Shown here: positions 7,731 to 16,033 of the stretch, piece by piece | Position numbering within the stretch: the stretch's first letter is position 1 | Layout of the letters: every line of letters begins with the position of its first letter | Source of the DNA: Candidatus Blautia stercorigallinarum | GTDB lineage: Bacteria; Bacillota; Clostridia; Lachnospirales; Lachnospiraceae | Assembly (NCBI GenBank): GCA_019112785.1 | Contig: DXIQ01000008.1 | Location: forward strand, 1 to 60,272 | DNA length: 60,272 bases | Direction of reading: 5' to 3' | Notes under the pieces: model-generated | What the model saw: the letters and a program-made list of their open reading frames with translations, nothing else | Database searches by the model: none | What the model was told of the DNA's origin: nothing | Made by a program: the position numbers and the translations under genes

Positions 7731-8633
7731 TTATTTTGCATTTATATATTTTTTCTGAAAGGCCTTCCGGTACTGGCCTGGAGTCATGCCTTCCTGCTTT
7801 TTAAAGAGCCGCATAAAATATTTTTCATCAGGAAATCCGCAGGTGTGGGCGATGGAGGCTACAGAGAGAAATTCTCCCTGGCACAGGAGGTTTTTGGCTG
7901 CGGCCAGCCGTACATGGTTGATATAGGTATTTACAGAATATCCCGTATATTTTTTCATAAGGGATGTGAGATAGGCAGGGTGATAGTGGTACCGGGCCGC
8001 CAGTTCTTCTACGGTCATGGCCTGATCATAGTGGGAACGTATCCACTCGACCATGTCCAGAAGCTTGCCGGGAGCTTTGTCTTCCAGAGTCCTGTCTGAA
8101 GAGAGGAGTTCTGAGGAAAGTTCAAGCAGCAGAAGATTCAGGGCATACCTGGTCCTCCAGGAGGACTGGTAATTTTCCCGTTTAGCGATATCCAGCAGCT
8201 GGACAAAAAGAAGGAGGCTCCGCTTTTCCGGAGAAAGACGGCCGGACTCAGGAAGGATAAAGGATTCTTCCGCCGGGGAAAGGGGAGACAGTAAAGAACT
8301 GTTCTGGCTGTTTTGGGATCTTAGAAGTTCTTTTGAAGTCAGGATCCTGCTCTGGGGATCTGTCATATGAAAATGGACCCAGTAATAAGAAAGACGGCCT
8401 TGACTGGGGGCATAGCCGTAATGAACCTGATGGGGAAAGAGGAGGAGAGTTTCATTCTGGTGAACGTCCAGATCCTTTCCATTTTGATTTATGTGGAGGG
8501 TTCCCCGGCATACCAGGATGAGCACACAGGCGTCTATGCATCTTCGCTGGTGGAGAAAACCCCCGTCGCTGACCAGATTGCCGCAGGAGAGAAATTCTGC
8601 CGGATGAGAGGCCTGGGAAGTATAGTATAACAT
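7731..8633 (-). CDS. AraC-family transcriptional regulator
   Basis: About 300 residues. The N-terminal half is a cupin-like sugar-sensing domain (CVLILVCRGTLHI, then LLLFPHQVHYGYAPS). The C-terminal 100 residues are the paired helix-turn-helix of AraC proteins (MTVEELAARYHYHPAYLTSLMKK, then SVASIAHTCGFPDEKYFMRLFKK and MTPGQYRK). I placed the start at 8633 (MLYYTSQ), behind GAAAGGGTGG. The frame is open further up, but that stretch overlaps a likely promoter for this gene near 8690-8715. It is divergent from the GH127 gene, the normal arrangement for a local activator, so it probably switches on that gene when arabinofuranosides are present. The ligand is inferred from the neighbour only. Confidence 0.88.
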   Translation of the reverse strand: MLYYTSQASHPAEFLSCGNLVSDGGFLHQRRCIDACVLILVCRGTLHINQNGKDLDVHQNETLLLFPHQVHYGYAPSQGRLSYYWVHFHMTDPQSRILTSKELLRSQNSQNSSLLSPLSPAEESFILPESGRLSPEKRSLLLFVQLLDIAKRENYQSSWRTRYALNLLLLELSSELLSSDRTLEDKAPGKLLDMVEWIRSHYDQAMTVEELAARYHYHPAYLTSLMKKYTGYSVNTYINHVRLAAAKNLLCQGEFLSVASIAHTCGFPDEKYFMRLFKKQEGMTPGQYRKAFQKKYINAK

Positions 8634-8779
8634 CTTGGATTTGTCCACCCTTTCTTCGGAAATGTCAGTTGTCTTAATGGTTTCATGTGTTATTATGATA
8701 CCACAAAACAACGAACCAAGTGAATAGTCCTATTCATTTGTCAGGAAAAGAGAAGAACAAGAAAGAGAGGATGATGAGA

Positions 8780-10723
8780 ATGTTTGAGAAAAAATTAGCA
8801 CCGGTATCTCTTGACCATGTGCAGATCCGGGATAAGTTCTGGAAGGGATATATGGAGCTGGTGAGAAACCATGTGATCCCTTATCAGTGGGAGGCATTAA
8901 ATGACCGGATCGAAAATGCCCAGCCCAGCTATTGTATCCAGAATTTCCGGGTAGCGGCAGGACTTCAGGAAGGAACTTTTCAGGGAATGGTGTTCCAGGA
9001 CAGTGACGTCTACAAATGGTTAGAGGCAGTAGCCTGGTCCCTGATGTGGCATCCGGACAGTGAACTGGAGAAAACCGCAGACGAGACCATTGACCTTATC
9101 GGAAAGGCTCAGCAGCCCGACGGTTATCTGGATACCTACTACATCATTAACGGTCTTGAAAAAAGATTTACCAATCTTATGGACAACCATGAGCTGTATT
9201 GTCTCGGACATATGACAGAAGGGGCAGTGGCTTATTATAAGGCAACCGGAAAGAGAAAGTTCCTGGATATTGCGGTGGGATATGTGAACTGCGTTTATGA
9301 ACATCTGGGAACAGAAGAAGGAAAAATTCCCGGATATCCCGGACATGAAGTGGCGGAGATGGCTCTTTGTGCTCTGTACGATATTACAAAAGACGAGAGA
9401 CATCTGAAGCTGGCAAAATACTTTATTGACCAGCGAGGACAGCAGCCGCTGTTTTTTGATGAAGAATGCAGAAAAAACGGAAACAAATGCTACTGGGATG
9501 ACACCTATATGAAAAAGCAGTATTATCAGGCGGGGAAACCGGTGCGGGACCAGGACAAGGCCGAGGGACATGCAGTAAGAGCTGTCTATCTTTATACAGG
9601 AATGGCTGAGGTGGCTTCCAGAACAGAAGATGGGGAACTTTTTGAAGCCTGTGAAAAACTCTGGGATAATATTGTAAACCGGCAGATGTATGTAACAGGA
9701 GCTATCGGCGCTACAGAGCATGGGGAAGCCTTTTCCTTCGACTACGACCTTCCTAACGACACGGTTTACGGGGAGACCTGTGCGGCTATCGGACTGATAT
9801 TTTTTGCCAGACGTATGCTGGAGATCACCAGAGACAGCCGTTATGCGGATGTGATGGAAAGAGCCCTGTATAACGGAGTGATCAGCGGTATGTCTCTGGA
9901 CGGAAAGAAATTTTTCTATGTAAATCCTTTGGAGGTAGTGCCTGAGACCTGTGAGAAGGACTATAACAAGCGCCATGTAAAACCTGTGAGACAGAAATGG
10001 TTCGGCTGCGCCTGCTGTCCTCCGAATGTAGCCAGACTTCTTTCTTCCCTGGCAGGATATGCCTTTGAAGAGAATGAACAGGAACTTTATGTCAATTTAT
10101 ATACAGGAGGAATCCTGGATACGGTTAAAGGCGGAAAGAAAAACAGACTGGTCATTGAGACAGAATATCCCTGGAAGGGTCAGGTAAAGATCCAGGTGGA
10201 AAATCAGGAAGATACGGCATTTACCCTGGCACTTCGCATTCCCGGCTGGTGTTCCGGCTATGTCCTGAAAGTAAACGGCGAGAATGCAGAGAAGAAAACA
10301 GACAAGGGATATGTACTGTTAGAGAGGACCTGGAAGAATGGCGATGAGATTTCTCTGGAAATGGATATGCCGGTACAGATCCTGGAGGCCAATCCCAGGG
10401 TTCGGGAAGACATCGGGAAAGTAGCTGTAACAAGAGGCCCTGTTGTGTACTGTCTGGAGGAAGCGGATAACGGAGACCAGCTTCAGGAGATTTATCTGAA
10501 GGAGGAACCGGAATTTAAGACAAAATATGAACCGGATCTTTTAAAAGGCGTGGTCACCATTGAAGCAAAAGGAAAACGGGTTTCCCGGAAAGGCTGGGAG
10601 AAAGAGAGCCTGTACAGGACTTATACAGGAAAGAAATTTGAGGATGCAGACCTGAAATTTATTCCTTACTATGCCTGGACCAACCGTACGCCAGGGGAGA
10701 TGACTGTTTGGGTACGGGTGTGA
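8780..10723 (+). CDS. GH127 beta-L-arabinofuranosidase
   Basis: About 647 residues, without a signal peptide, so cytoplasmic. It opens with the family pattern (VSLDHVQIRDKFWKGYMELVRN). The active-site residues known from the Bifidobacterium enzyme HypBA1 can be matched: an acid/base Glu in TEHGEAFSFDYDLP, the Glu and Cys of YGETCAA, and the CACC of WFGCACCPPNVARLL, which supplies the cysteine nucleophile and zinc ligands. It releases L-arabinofuranose from short beta-linked oligosaccharides of plant cell-wall glycoproteins. ATGs at 8771, 8774 and 8780 are all possible; the AGAGAGG at 8764-8770 best fits 8780. It is controlled in all likelihood by the divergent AraC protein. The FGGY kinase at the far end of the window could act on arabinose products, but it is 50 kb away. 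Confidence 0.92.
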   Translation: MFEKKLAPVSLDHVQIRDKFWKGYMELVRNHVIPYQWEALNDRIENAQPSYCIQNFRVAAGLQEGTFQGMVFQDSDVYKWLEAVAWSLMWHPDSELEKTADETIDLIGKAQQPDGYLDTYYIINGLEKRFTNLMDNHELYCLGHMTEGAVAYYKATGKRKFLDIAVGYVNCVYEHLGTEEGKIPGYPGHEVAEMALCALYDITKDERHLKLAKYFIDQRGQQPLFFDEECRKNGNKCYWDDTYMKKQYYQAGKPVRDQDKAEGHAVRAVYLYTGMAEVASRTEDGELFEACEKLWDNIVNRQMYVTGAIGATEHGEAFSFDYDLPNDTVYGETCAAIGLIFFARRMLEITRDSRYADVMERALYNGVISGMSLDGKKFFYVNPLEVVPETCEKDYNKRHVKPVRQKWFGCACCPPNVARLLSSLAGYAFEENEQELYVNLYTGGILDTVKGGKKNRLVIETEYPWKGQVKIQVENQEDTAFTLALRIPGWCSGYVLKVNGENAEKKTDKGYVLLERTWKNGDEISLEMDMPVQILEANPRVREDIGKVAVTRGPVVYCLEEADNGDQLQEIYLKEEPEFKTKYEPDLLKGVVTIEAKGKRVSRKGWEKESLYRTYTGKKFEDADLKFIPYYAWTNRTPGEMTVWVRV

Positions 10724-10752
10724 GAAGGTTCTGCAAAACCAGGACCCAATAA

Positions 10753-11213
10753 TACGGTTAAATTTTCAAAAACTTCAATTTCAACCGTACAAAAGTGGAG
10801 AAACATACGGTTGAAATCTCCAAAACCTCAATTTCAACCGTACAGAGGAGGAGAAATATACGGTTGAAATCCCCAAAATCTCAATTTCAACCGTACAGAG
10901 AAGGAAAAAAGTACGGTTGAAATCCCCAAAACCTCAATTTCAACCGTACAGAGAAGGGGAAATATACGGTTGAAATCCCCAAAACCTCAATTTCAACCGT
11001 ACAGAGAAGGGAAAAAGTACGGTTGAAATCCCCAAAACCTCAATTTCAACCGTACAGAGAAGGGAAAAAGTACGGTTGAAATCCCCAAAACCTCAATTTC
11101 AACCGTACAGAGGAGGAGAAACATACGGTTGAAATCCCCAAAACCTTAATTTCAACCGTACAGAGGAGGAAAAACATACGGTTGAAATCCCCAAATACTT
11201 AATTTCAACCGTA
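10753..11213. repeat. Nine tandem 53-bp units, each a perfect or near-perfect palindrome
   Basis: Units begin at 10753, 10806, 10859, 10912, 10965, 11018, 11071, 11124 and 11177, an exact 53-bp period. Each has a 37-bp hairpin (arms TACGGTTGAAAT and ATTTCAACCGTA, 13-base loop CCCCAAAACCTCA) and a 16-bp purine-rich spacer such as CAGAGAAGGGAAAAAG. Central units are almost identical and the outer ones (1, 8, 9) have diverged. There is no open frame of note. The array lies between two convergent operons. Because the spacers are conserved and short, it is not a CRISPR. Confidence 0.95.
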
Positions 11214-11221
11214 CAGATCAG

Positions 11222-11271
11222 AAAAAAGAACGGTTAGGATCACCCAAATTGGATCTTAACCGTTCTTTTTT
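11222..11271. terminator. Bidirectional terminator after the palindrome array
   Basis: AAAAAAGAACGGTTA.GATC pairs with GATC.TAACCGTTCTTTTTT. The stem core ACGGTTA resembles the array arms (TACGGTTGA), so the array may have arisen by duplication of a terminator hairpin. Confidence 0.85.
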
Positions 11272-11356
11272 GATATTTCTGGCAAGAGACTGCTATATGC
11301 CAATATAATAAAATATTTCCCAGGCATTTTTGCAGTATACAGTAAAATTCTTGATC

Positions 11357-12859
11357 TTAAGGAGCAATCTCTCCCTGATCTGCTCCAGTATCCGTAGAAT
11401 CCGCTCCTTCTGTCTGTGTATCTGCCGTGTCATTTGCATCTGTTGTGCCGCCAGCATCTGTCGTGTCGCTTGCATCTGTTGTGCCGCCAGTATCTGCCGT
11501 GCCGTTTGTATCTTCTGTGCCGCCAGTATCTGCCGTGTCATTTGCATCTGTTGTGCCGCCAGCATCTATCGTGTCGTTTGCATCTGTTGTGCCGCCAGTA
11601 TCTTCCGTGTCGTTTGTACCTTCTGTACCGCTTATATCTGCCGGGCTGGTATTAGATTCCGGAACAGGTTCCAGAACATCCGCCAGGGAAGTGTCTGTCA
11701 TAAAGGTGTCCACGTTGTAGAGAAAGAGGACATCGGTAATACTGTTTTCTGTGATCAGCCGGTCTACATCATCATAGTAATACCGGGGGTCAACCACGAT
11801 AATACTGCGGAAATAAGGCTGCAGGAAAGGAATAAAGCAGTTTGCATAGGAATCCTTAAAGATCAGGAGATTCTTATTTTCTTCTACCGGGGTGGAGATA
11901 TCGATCCGGCTGTGATTGCCGCCGAAGAATACCTCGTACTGATCCTTCTGGTCCAGAGCGCTGCTCACATACATGGAAGATGATTTTTCCCCTTCTTCCA
12001 CATAATTTACCACATATTCCGTGTCCACATCCTGGGGTACATAGATATCAATGGTATCTTCAGAGCGGTCATAGCCGCTTTTGGAAGCCAGGGTGCCGGA
12101 GAAAGTATGGGATACAGGATATATAGTGTAGTCCTGAGTCGGCTCTGCAATCCCCAGAGCGCTGTAAAGGGTGTCGAAAGCGTACCGGGCGCCAAGACTG
12201 GTCCAGTGGTGGTCAGTCTTGTAATAAATAGCCTCGTCCTGGTGGGAGGACATGGTATCTGTCAGGTCTACGTAGGTCAACACATCTCCCACAGTATCCT
12301 CTGCAAGGCCAATATCCTGGGACTGGTCTCTTACCGGCGCGTTTGCAGGGGTGAGCTGCTTCAGGATATAGGCTGCATTGGGAACCAGAGTCATAACTGT
12401 ATTCACATCTTCGTGCCGCTGGGCAAATTCCCGGATGCCGTTTAGATTGTCCTTTACAGAATCCATGTCGATGTTGTTTTCTGGGATCTGCATCAGATAC
12501 CCGTGCTTTCCGATATATACGCCGTTGGACTCTCTTTTTCCAAGGGCCAGATCCTCCAGGACCTTCAGGTTGATCCACTGGTCACGGAAGAAAAACTGAT
12601 CGGTGACATAGTCTTCCATATCTGTCATGTATTTGCCGCTGGCCAAGTTGGTCAGGGAAAATTCCGGAAACTGGGCCAGCATCCGGTTCTCGGATTCTGA
12701 ATATTTTTTATCCGGCAGGAAGATATTAAAGCCGATAGCCAGGATCATGAAAAGCAGGAAAATACAGGTGATCCGCAGATAGATCTTTCCGGTTCTCTGC
12801 CGATAGATCCGGAGTCTTCTTTTCTGCCTTTCCTCAGGGGTTAATTTCTTTTTTCTCAT
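11357..12859 (-). CDS. DHHW-family (AlgX/AlgJ-like) protein with a repetitive tail
   Basis: A 500-residue protein with a basic N-terminus, one membrane segment (ITCIFLLFMILAIGFNIFL, about residues 30-50) and an extracellular domain. The domain has the landmarks of the DHHW group: ENRMLAQFPEFS, FFFRDQWI, VPNAAYILK and the signature KTDHHWTSLGARYAF near residue 225. DHHW proteins are SGNH-like partners of MBOAT acyltransferases and help attach acetyl groups to exported polysaccharides. From about residue 410 the tail is a string of 12-residue repeats such as GGTTDANDTADT, free of charged-basic residues, which would form a flexible surface tail. It is the last gene of the O-acylation operon and follows the MBOAT gene by 42 bp. 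Confidence 0.85.
   Translation of the reverse strand: MRKKKLTPEERQKRRLRIYRQRTGKIYLRITCIFLLFMILAIGFNIFLPDKKYSESENRMLAQFPEFSLTNLASGKYMTDMEDYVTDQFFFRDQWINLKVLEDLALGKRESNGVYIGKHGYLMQIPENNIDMDSVKDNLNGIREFAQRHEDVNTVMTLVPNAAYILKQLTPANAPVRDQSQDIGLAEDTVGDVLTYVDLTDTMSSHQDEAIYYKTDHHWTSLGARYAFDTLYSALGIAEPTQDYTIYPVSHTFSGTLASKSGYDRSEDTIDIYVPQDVDTEYVVNYVEEGEKSSSMYVSSALDQKDQYEVFFGGNHSRIDISTPVEENKNLLIFKDSYANCFIPFLQPYFRSIIVVDPRYYYDDVDRLITENSITDVLFLYNVDTFMTDTSLADVLEPVPESNTSPADISGTEGTNDTEDTGGTTDANDTIDAGGTTDANDTADTGGTEDTNGTADTGGTTDASDTTDAGGTTDANDTADTQTEGADSTDTGADQGEIAP
11424..11639 (-). repeat. 36-bp tandem repeats inside the DHHW gene
   Basis: About five and a half copies of a 36-bp unit encode 12-residue Gly/Thr/Asp-rich repeats (GGTTDANDTxDA). 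Copies differ by a few bases. Because the unit is a multiple of three, copy-number change would lengthen or shorten the tail without breaking the frame. Confidence 0.85.
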
Positions 12860-12901
12860 AATAACTGAATACTTCCTTCTATATAGATAGTTCCCTTTTT
12901 C

Positions 12902-14314
12902 CTAAAAACGGAAGTAAAGGAAGGGATTATAGGTTGCATTGACCAGATAGGCGATGGACAGAACAAAAATTGCAGCGTACACCACCGTTGCCGTTATGGA
13001 AGGATAATTTCCGGGCTTCAGAGCAAATCTCCGGAAGCGCTTCCATACAAAAGGCGTGGCACAGAAAAAGCAGATCACCAGAAGGATCAGATTTCCTGTC
13101 AGGTAATACAGGCCGGTGGAATCAATGATCCCGTGGCCGCCGATGCCAAACATATTTCCAAGGTATACCAGAGCGTCCGGCAGAGAGGCTGAGAAGAAAA
13201 GCACCCAGCCGATCAGTACCAGCAGGAAGGAATAGATCTGCTGGACGATATCCGGCAGTTTCTGAAGCTTTGGCGCCAGGAAATATTTCTCCAGAAGGAG
13301 AAGGAGGCCGTAATAAAGTCCCCACATCATAAAATTCCAGGCAGCTCCGTGCCAGAAACCGGTAAGCATCCACACTACAAGGATATTCCGCACATGTTTC
13401 AGCTTGGAAACCCGGTTGCCTCCCAGAGGAATGTATACATATTCCCGGAACCAGGTGCTCAGGGAAATATGCCATCTTCTCCAGAAGTCCGTAACACTTT
13501 TGGAAATGTAAGGATAATTGAAGTTCCGGACAAATTCAAAGCCCAGCATTTTACCAAGACCTACAGCCATGTCAGAGTAACCGCTGAAGTCAAAGTAGAT
13601 CTGCATGGCATAGGCCAGACAGCCGATCCAGGCAGTGAGCATAGACCGGTCCCCGGGAGCGATAGCCGCGATGGCGTCAAAGGTCATACCGATGTTATTG
13701 GCCAGAAGGACCTTCTTGCCAAGGCCCCGGAGGAACCAGGCCACGCCCTGTCCGAATTTGTAGAGGCTGAGGCTTCTCTTGGCAAGCTGTGCGTCAATAT
13801 CCGCATACCGGACGATAGGGCCGGCGATCAGCTGAGGGAACATGGTCACGTAGGTACCGAAATTTATAAAATTCTTCTGTACCGGAACCTCTCCTTTGTA
13901 TACGTCGATAATATAGGAGAGAGTCTGGAAGGTATAGAAGGAAATTCCTACAGGAAGAGCCAGCTCCCGGTAAGGAATATCCACAGGGAGAATGGCGTTG
14001 ATATTGTCCAGCAGGAAGCCGTAATATTTGAAGAATCCCAGGATCGCCAGGTTTACCACTACGGTGAACCAGAAGCTGAAACGGAGAAACTTTTCATTAT
14101 TTTCTTCCCGGTATTTTTGGATCTCAATACCGCTGATATAGTTAAAGAGGATGCTGAAAAGCATCAGGAATACGTATACCGGTTCGCCCCAGGCATAGAA
14201 GATCAGGCTGACAATGAGGAGGACCGTATTTTTCAGCTTCCATGGCACGAGAAAGTAAAGGATCAGAGTCACAGGCAGGAAGACGAAAAGAAAGAAAATA
14301 CTGCTGAATATCAT
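12902..14314 (-). CDS. MBOAT-family O-acyltransferase (AlgI-like)
   Basis: A 470-residue polytopic membrane protein with about eleven hydrophobic segments. The first residues (MIFSSIFFLFVFLPVTLILY) and FYAWGEPVYVFLMLFSILFNY are typical AlgI. The conserved block contains DFWRRWHISLSTWFREYVYIPLGGNR, with the catalytic-site histidine in GFWHGAAWNFMMWG near residue 320. These enzymes move acyl groups, usually acetyl, across the membrane to a surface glycan. The gene sits in the order SGNH, DUF4358, MBOAT, DHHW on one strand with short gaps, so it is the acyl-transfer core of that operon. The glycan is not identified by the sequence; teichoic acid or an exopolysaccharide are reasonable candidates. 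Confidence 0.93.
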   Translation of the reverse strand: MIFSSIFFLFVFLPVTLILYFLVPWKLKNTVLLIVSLIFYAWGEPVYVFLMLFSILFNYISGIEIQKYREENNEKFLRFSFWFTVVVNLAILGFFKYYGFLLDNINAILPVDIPYRELALPVGISFYTFQTLSYIIDVYKGEVPVQKNFINFGTYVTMFPQLIAGPIVRYADIDAQLAKRSLSLYKFGQGVAWFLRGLGKKVLLANNIGMTFDAIAAIAPGDRSMLTAWIGCLAYAMQIYFDFSGYSDMAVGLGKMLGFEFVRNFNYPYISKSVTDFWRRWHISLSTWFREYVYIPLGGNRVSKLKHVRNILVVWMLTGFWHGAAWNFMMWGLYYGLLLLLEKYFLAPKLQKLPDIVQQIYSFLLVLIGWVLFFSASLPDALVYLGNMFGIGGHGIIDSTGLYYLTGNLILLVICFFCATPFVWKRFRRFALKPGNYPSITATVVYAAIFVLSIAYLVNATYNPFLYFRF

Positions 14315-14344
14315 TGATTTATATCCTTTCTAAAATTTTAAAAA

Positions 14345-14830
14345 TTACAGGCTGTTCCGGAAAGCTTCATCCGCCGCCTGGGCATTGGGATTTACCACAT
14401 AGAGGATAAAATTTCCCTGTACATCCAGGATATGGTCTTCCAGCATGGCGTACTGTTCAATACCGTATCCTTCAAAGCTGTTCATCTGGGTTTCCAGCCG
14501 GGCATTTATAGCCTCGGTGACCGCTTCTGCCTGGGAGTTATCCTTTAATTTGATGATAAGAAGTTCCTGGGCGTCCATGTTGCTGACCGGGGAGTAGAGG
14601 GTCACCCCTTCGTAATCTCCTGCGTCCAGACCGTAGAATTTCTGGAACATACGGTTATTGCTTTCCTGCATGCCTTCCTGGTCTACAGCGGCCAGGACTT
14701 TTTCGCTAACACTTTCCAGGGAAGCATTGCTGCTTTTATTTCCGGCCTGGAGAACAATCACGAAAATAAGGAGGGCTACTACCATAGCGATGCGAAGGAT
14801 CGTCAGTACGGAAATATTCTGCTTATTCAT
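14345..14830 (-). CDS. DUF4358-type membrane-anchored protein
   Basis: A 161-residue protein with one N-terminal membrane segment (LTILRIAMVVALLIFVIVLQ) and an outside domain. The domain reads FQKFYGLDAGDYEGVTLYSP, then DAQELLIIKLKDNSQAEAV and a regular helix. This matches my recollection of DUF4358, a family of unknown function that accompanies MBOAT / SGNH genes in Lachnospiraceae. Its start overlaps the end of the SGNH gene by 8 bp, which implies translational coupling. By position it belongs to the O-acylation machinery, perhaps as a scaffold; that is inference from context. Confidence 0.7.
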   Translation of the reverse strand: MNKQNISVLTILRIAMVVALLIFVIVLQAGNKSSNASLESVSEKVLAAVDQEGMQESNNRMFQKFYGLDAGDYEGVTLYSPVSNMDAQELLIIKLKDNSQAEAVTEAINARLETQMNSFEGYGIEQYAMLEDHILDVQGNFILYVVNPNAQAADEAFRNSL

Positions 14831-15650
14831 TTTCTGTCACCTCCGTGATCATATCAATGGCCCAGTATTCGTAAAAGGCCTTCTGCATATGGATGCCGTC
14901 TACGTCATACAGGTCGCTGTGGGCCTCCACATCTTCCGTGATATCAATATAAGGAATATCGTTATCCTCGCAATGCTGGCGGATGGCATCGTTCCAGTCA
15001 GGGATATCCCGCCATTTTTCCGAACGTTCAAAGGCCGGATCTATAGCCGGGATTATGGAGTTGATATAAATTGTTGTATTTGGCATTGCTTCCTTAAGAT
15101 CTGCAATGATCTGGTCCTGCTCTGCGATATAGTCATCTACATTATCCCAGTAGCCGATACTGATGTCATTCAGTCCATAGCAGAATATAATACTGGAAGG
15201 ATTCAGAGCTACCAGCTGGTCTGTATACTGTTCAATATCCCTTATAGTAGCGCCTCCTGTTGCGAAGACTCTGCTCTCGTCCACCAGATTATAAGAATAA
15301 AAACCTACTGCCCGGGAATCTCCCAGGATGGCGATATCTGTAAACTGGGACCATACGTCCAGATCACCGCTTTCCAGAGCGGCTTTTCGTTCTTTTTTTC
15401 GGAGTTCTTTCACCTGTTCCTCTACAGAAGCGGTGTCGGTGGCTTCCAGTCCTTCTATGTAAGCTCTGCCCTCTTTGATATCGTCGGTAGTGATATTCTG
15501 CCCGGACAAGGCAATAAAAATAACAATTCCGATGATCACCACTACAGCAGCCAGTTCTGCCAGCAGCCGTTTCCGGGGATTTCGGAACTGTCTTTTCAGA
15601 AATCTCAGTATCCGTCTTGGAAGCGGATATTTTTTTCTTCTTTTTGGCAT
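14823..15650 (-). CDS. Membrane-anchored SGNH/GDSL hydrolase
   Basis: About 275 residues. A basic N-terminus and one membrane helix (ELAAVVVIIGIVIFIALSG) precede an extracellular SGNH domain. The catalytic serine is in AILGDSRAVGF, the Gly/Asn blocks are in FATGGATIRDIEQY and IIFCYGLNDISIGY, and the Asp-His pair is in DVDGIHM near the end. Such proteins transfer or remove acyl groups on surface glycans. The ATG at 15650 (MPKRRKK) follows GAGGGGA with good spacing; a further in-frame Met at 15692 lacks a ribosome site. It is the first gene of the operon driven from 15748-15775. Confidence 0.88.
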   Translation of the reverse strand: MPKRRKKYPLPRRILRFLKRQFRNPRKRLLAELAAVVVIIGIVIFIALSGQNITTDDIKEGRAYIEGLEATDTASVEEQVKELRKKERKAALESGDLDVWSQFTDIAILGDSRAVGFYSYNLVDESRVFATGGATIRDIEQYTDQLVALNPSSIIFCYGLNDISIGYWDNVDDYIAEQDQIIADLKEAMPNTTIYINSIIPAIDPAFERSEKWRDIPDWNDAIRQHCEDNDIPYIDITEDVEAHSDLYDVDGIHMQKAFYEYWAIDMITEVTENE

Positions 15651-15747
15651 GATGTATTTCCCCTCGTTATTTTTTTCAATATTTCTATGCATTCATCATT
15701 CAGTCGGGATTTCCGGAAGAGATTCCGGCAGATAAAATTCATTTATT

Positions 15748-15775
15748 ATTATATAGCTTTTTTAAAATAAGGCAA
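15748..15775 (-). promoter_or_regulatory. Promoter of the O-acylation operon
   Basis: On the minus strand, TTGCCT (15775-15770) and TATAAT (15753-15748) are 16 bp apart, about 100 bp before the SGNH start. Confidence 0.75.
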
Positions 15776-16033
15776 TATCCGACGTGCCTCGACACGAAAA
15801 AAAATACAAAAAAATATGGGATCCGGGAGTTATAAGCCGAGAAAAGAAGGGTAAAATTCAAAAAATCACAGGAAAGGACGAAATATTTTATGAAGGGATC
15901 TTGTGATTTTACCAGGATTTTACGTAATTTTTCTACATTTGTGATAGTTGGAGATCCCCTTTGTGCTTACAATATCTACTGTTCGAGTGAAAAATGTATG
16001 TAGAAAACTTACAAGAAGGAAGGAGAAAACGCC
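15776..16033. other. Intergenic region ahead of the Ugp-like operon
   Basis: AT-rich and without a gene. It holds an inverted repeat, AAAATCACA (15862-15870) and TGTGATTTT (15902-15910), that could bind a regulator of either flanking operon. I do not see a convincing plus-strand -35/-10 pair; TACAAT near 15967 is the best -10 candidate. Confidence 0.4.

Noticed and set aside
10753..11213. Repeat-spacer look of a CRISPR array
   Set aside because: Spacers are only 16 bp and nearly identical to one another, no cas genes are near, and the whole 53-bp unit is conserved.
11330..11983. A plus-strand frame with Cys-rich repeats opposite the DHHW gene
   Set aside because: It is the mirror of the 36-bp repeats coding for the DHHW tail, and it has no ribosome site.
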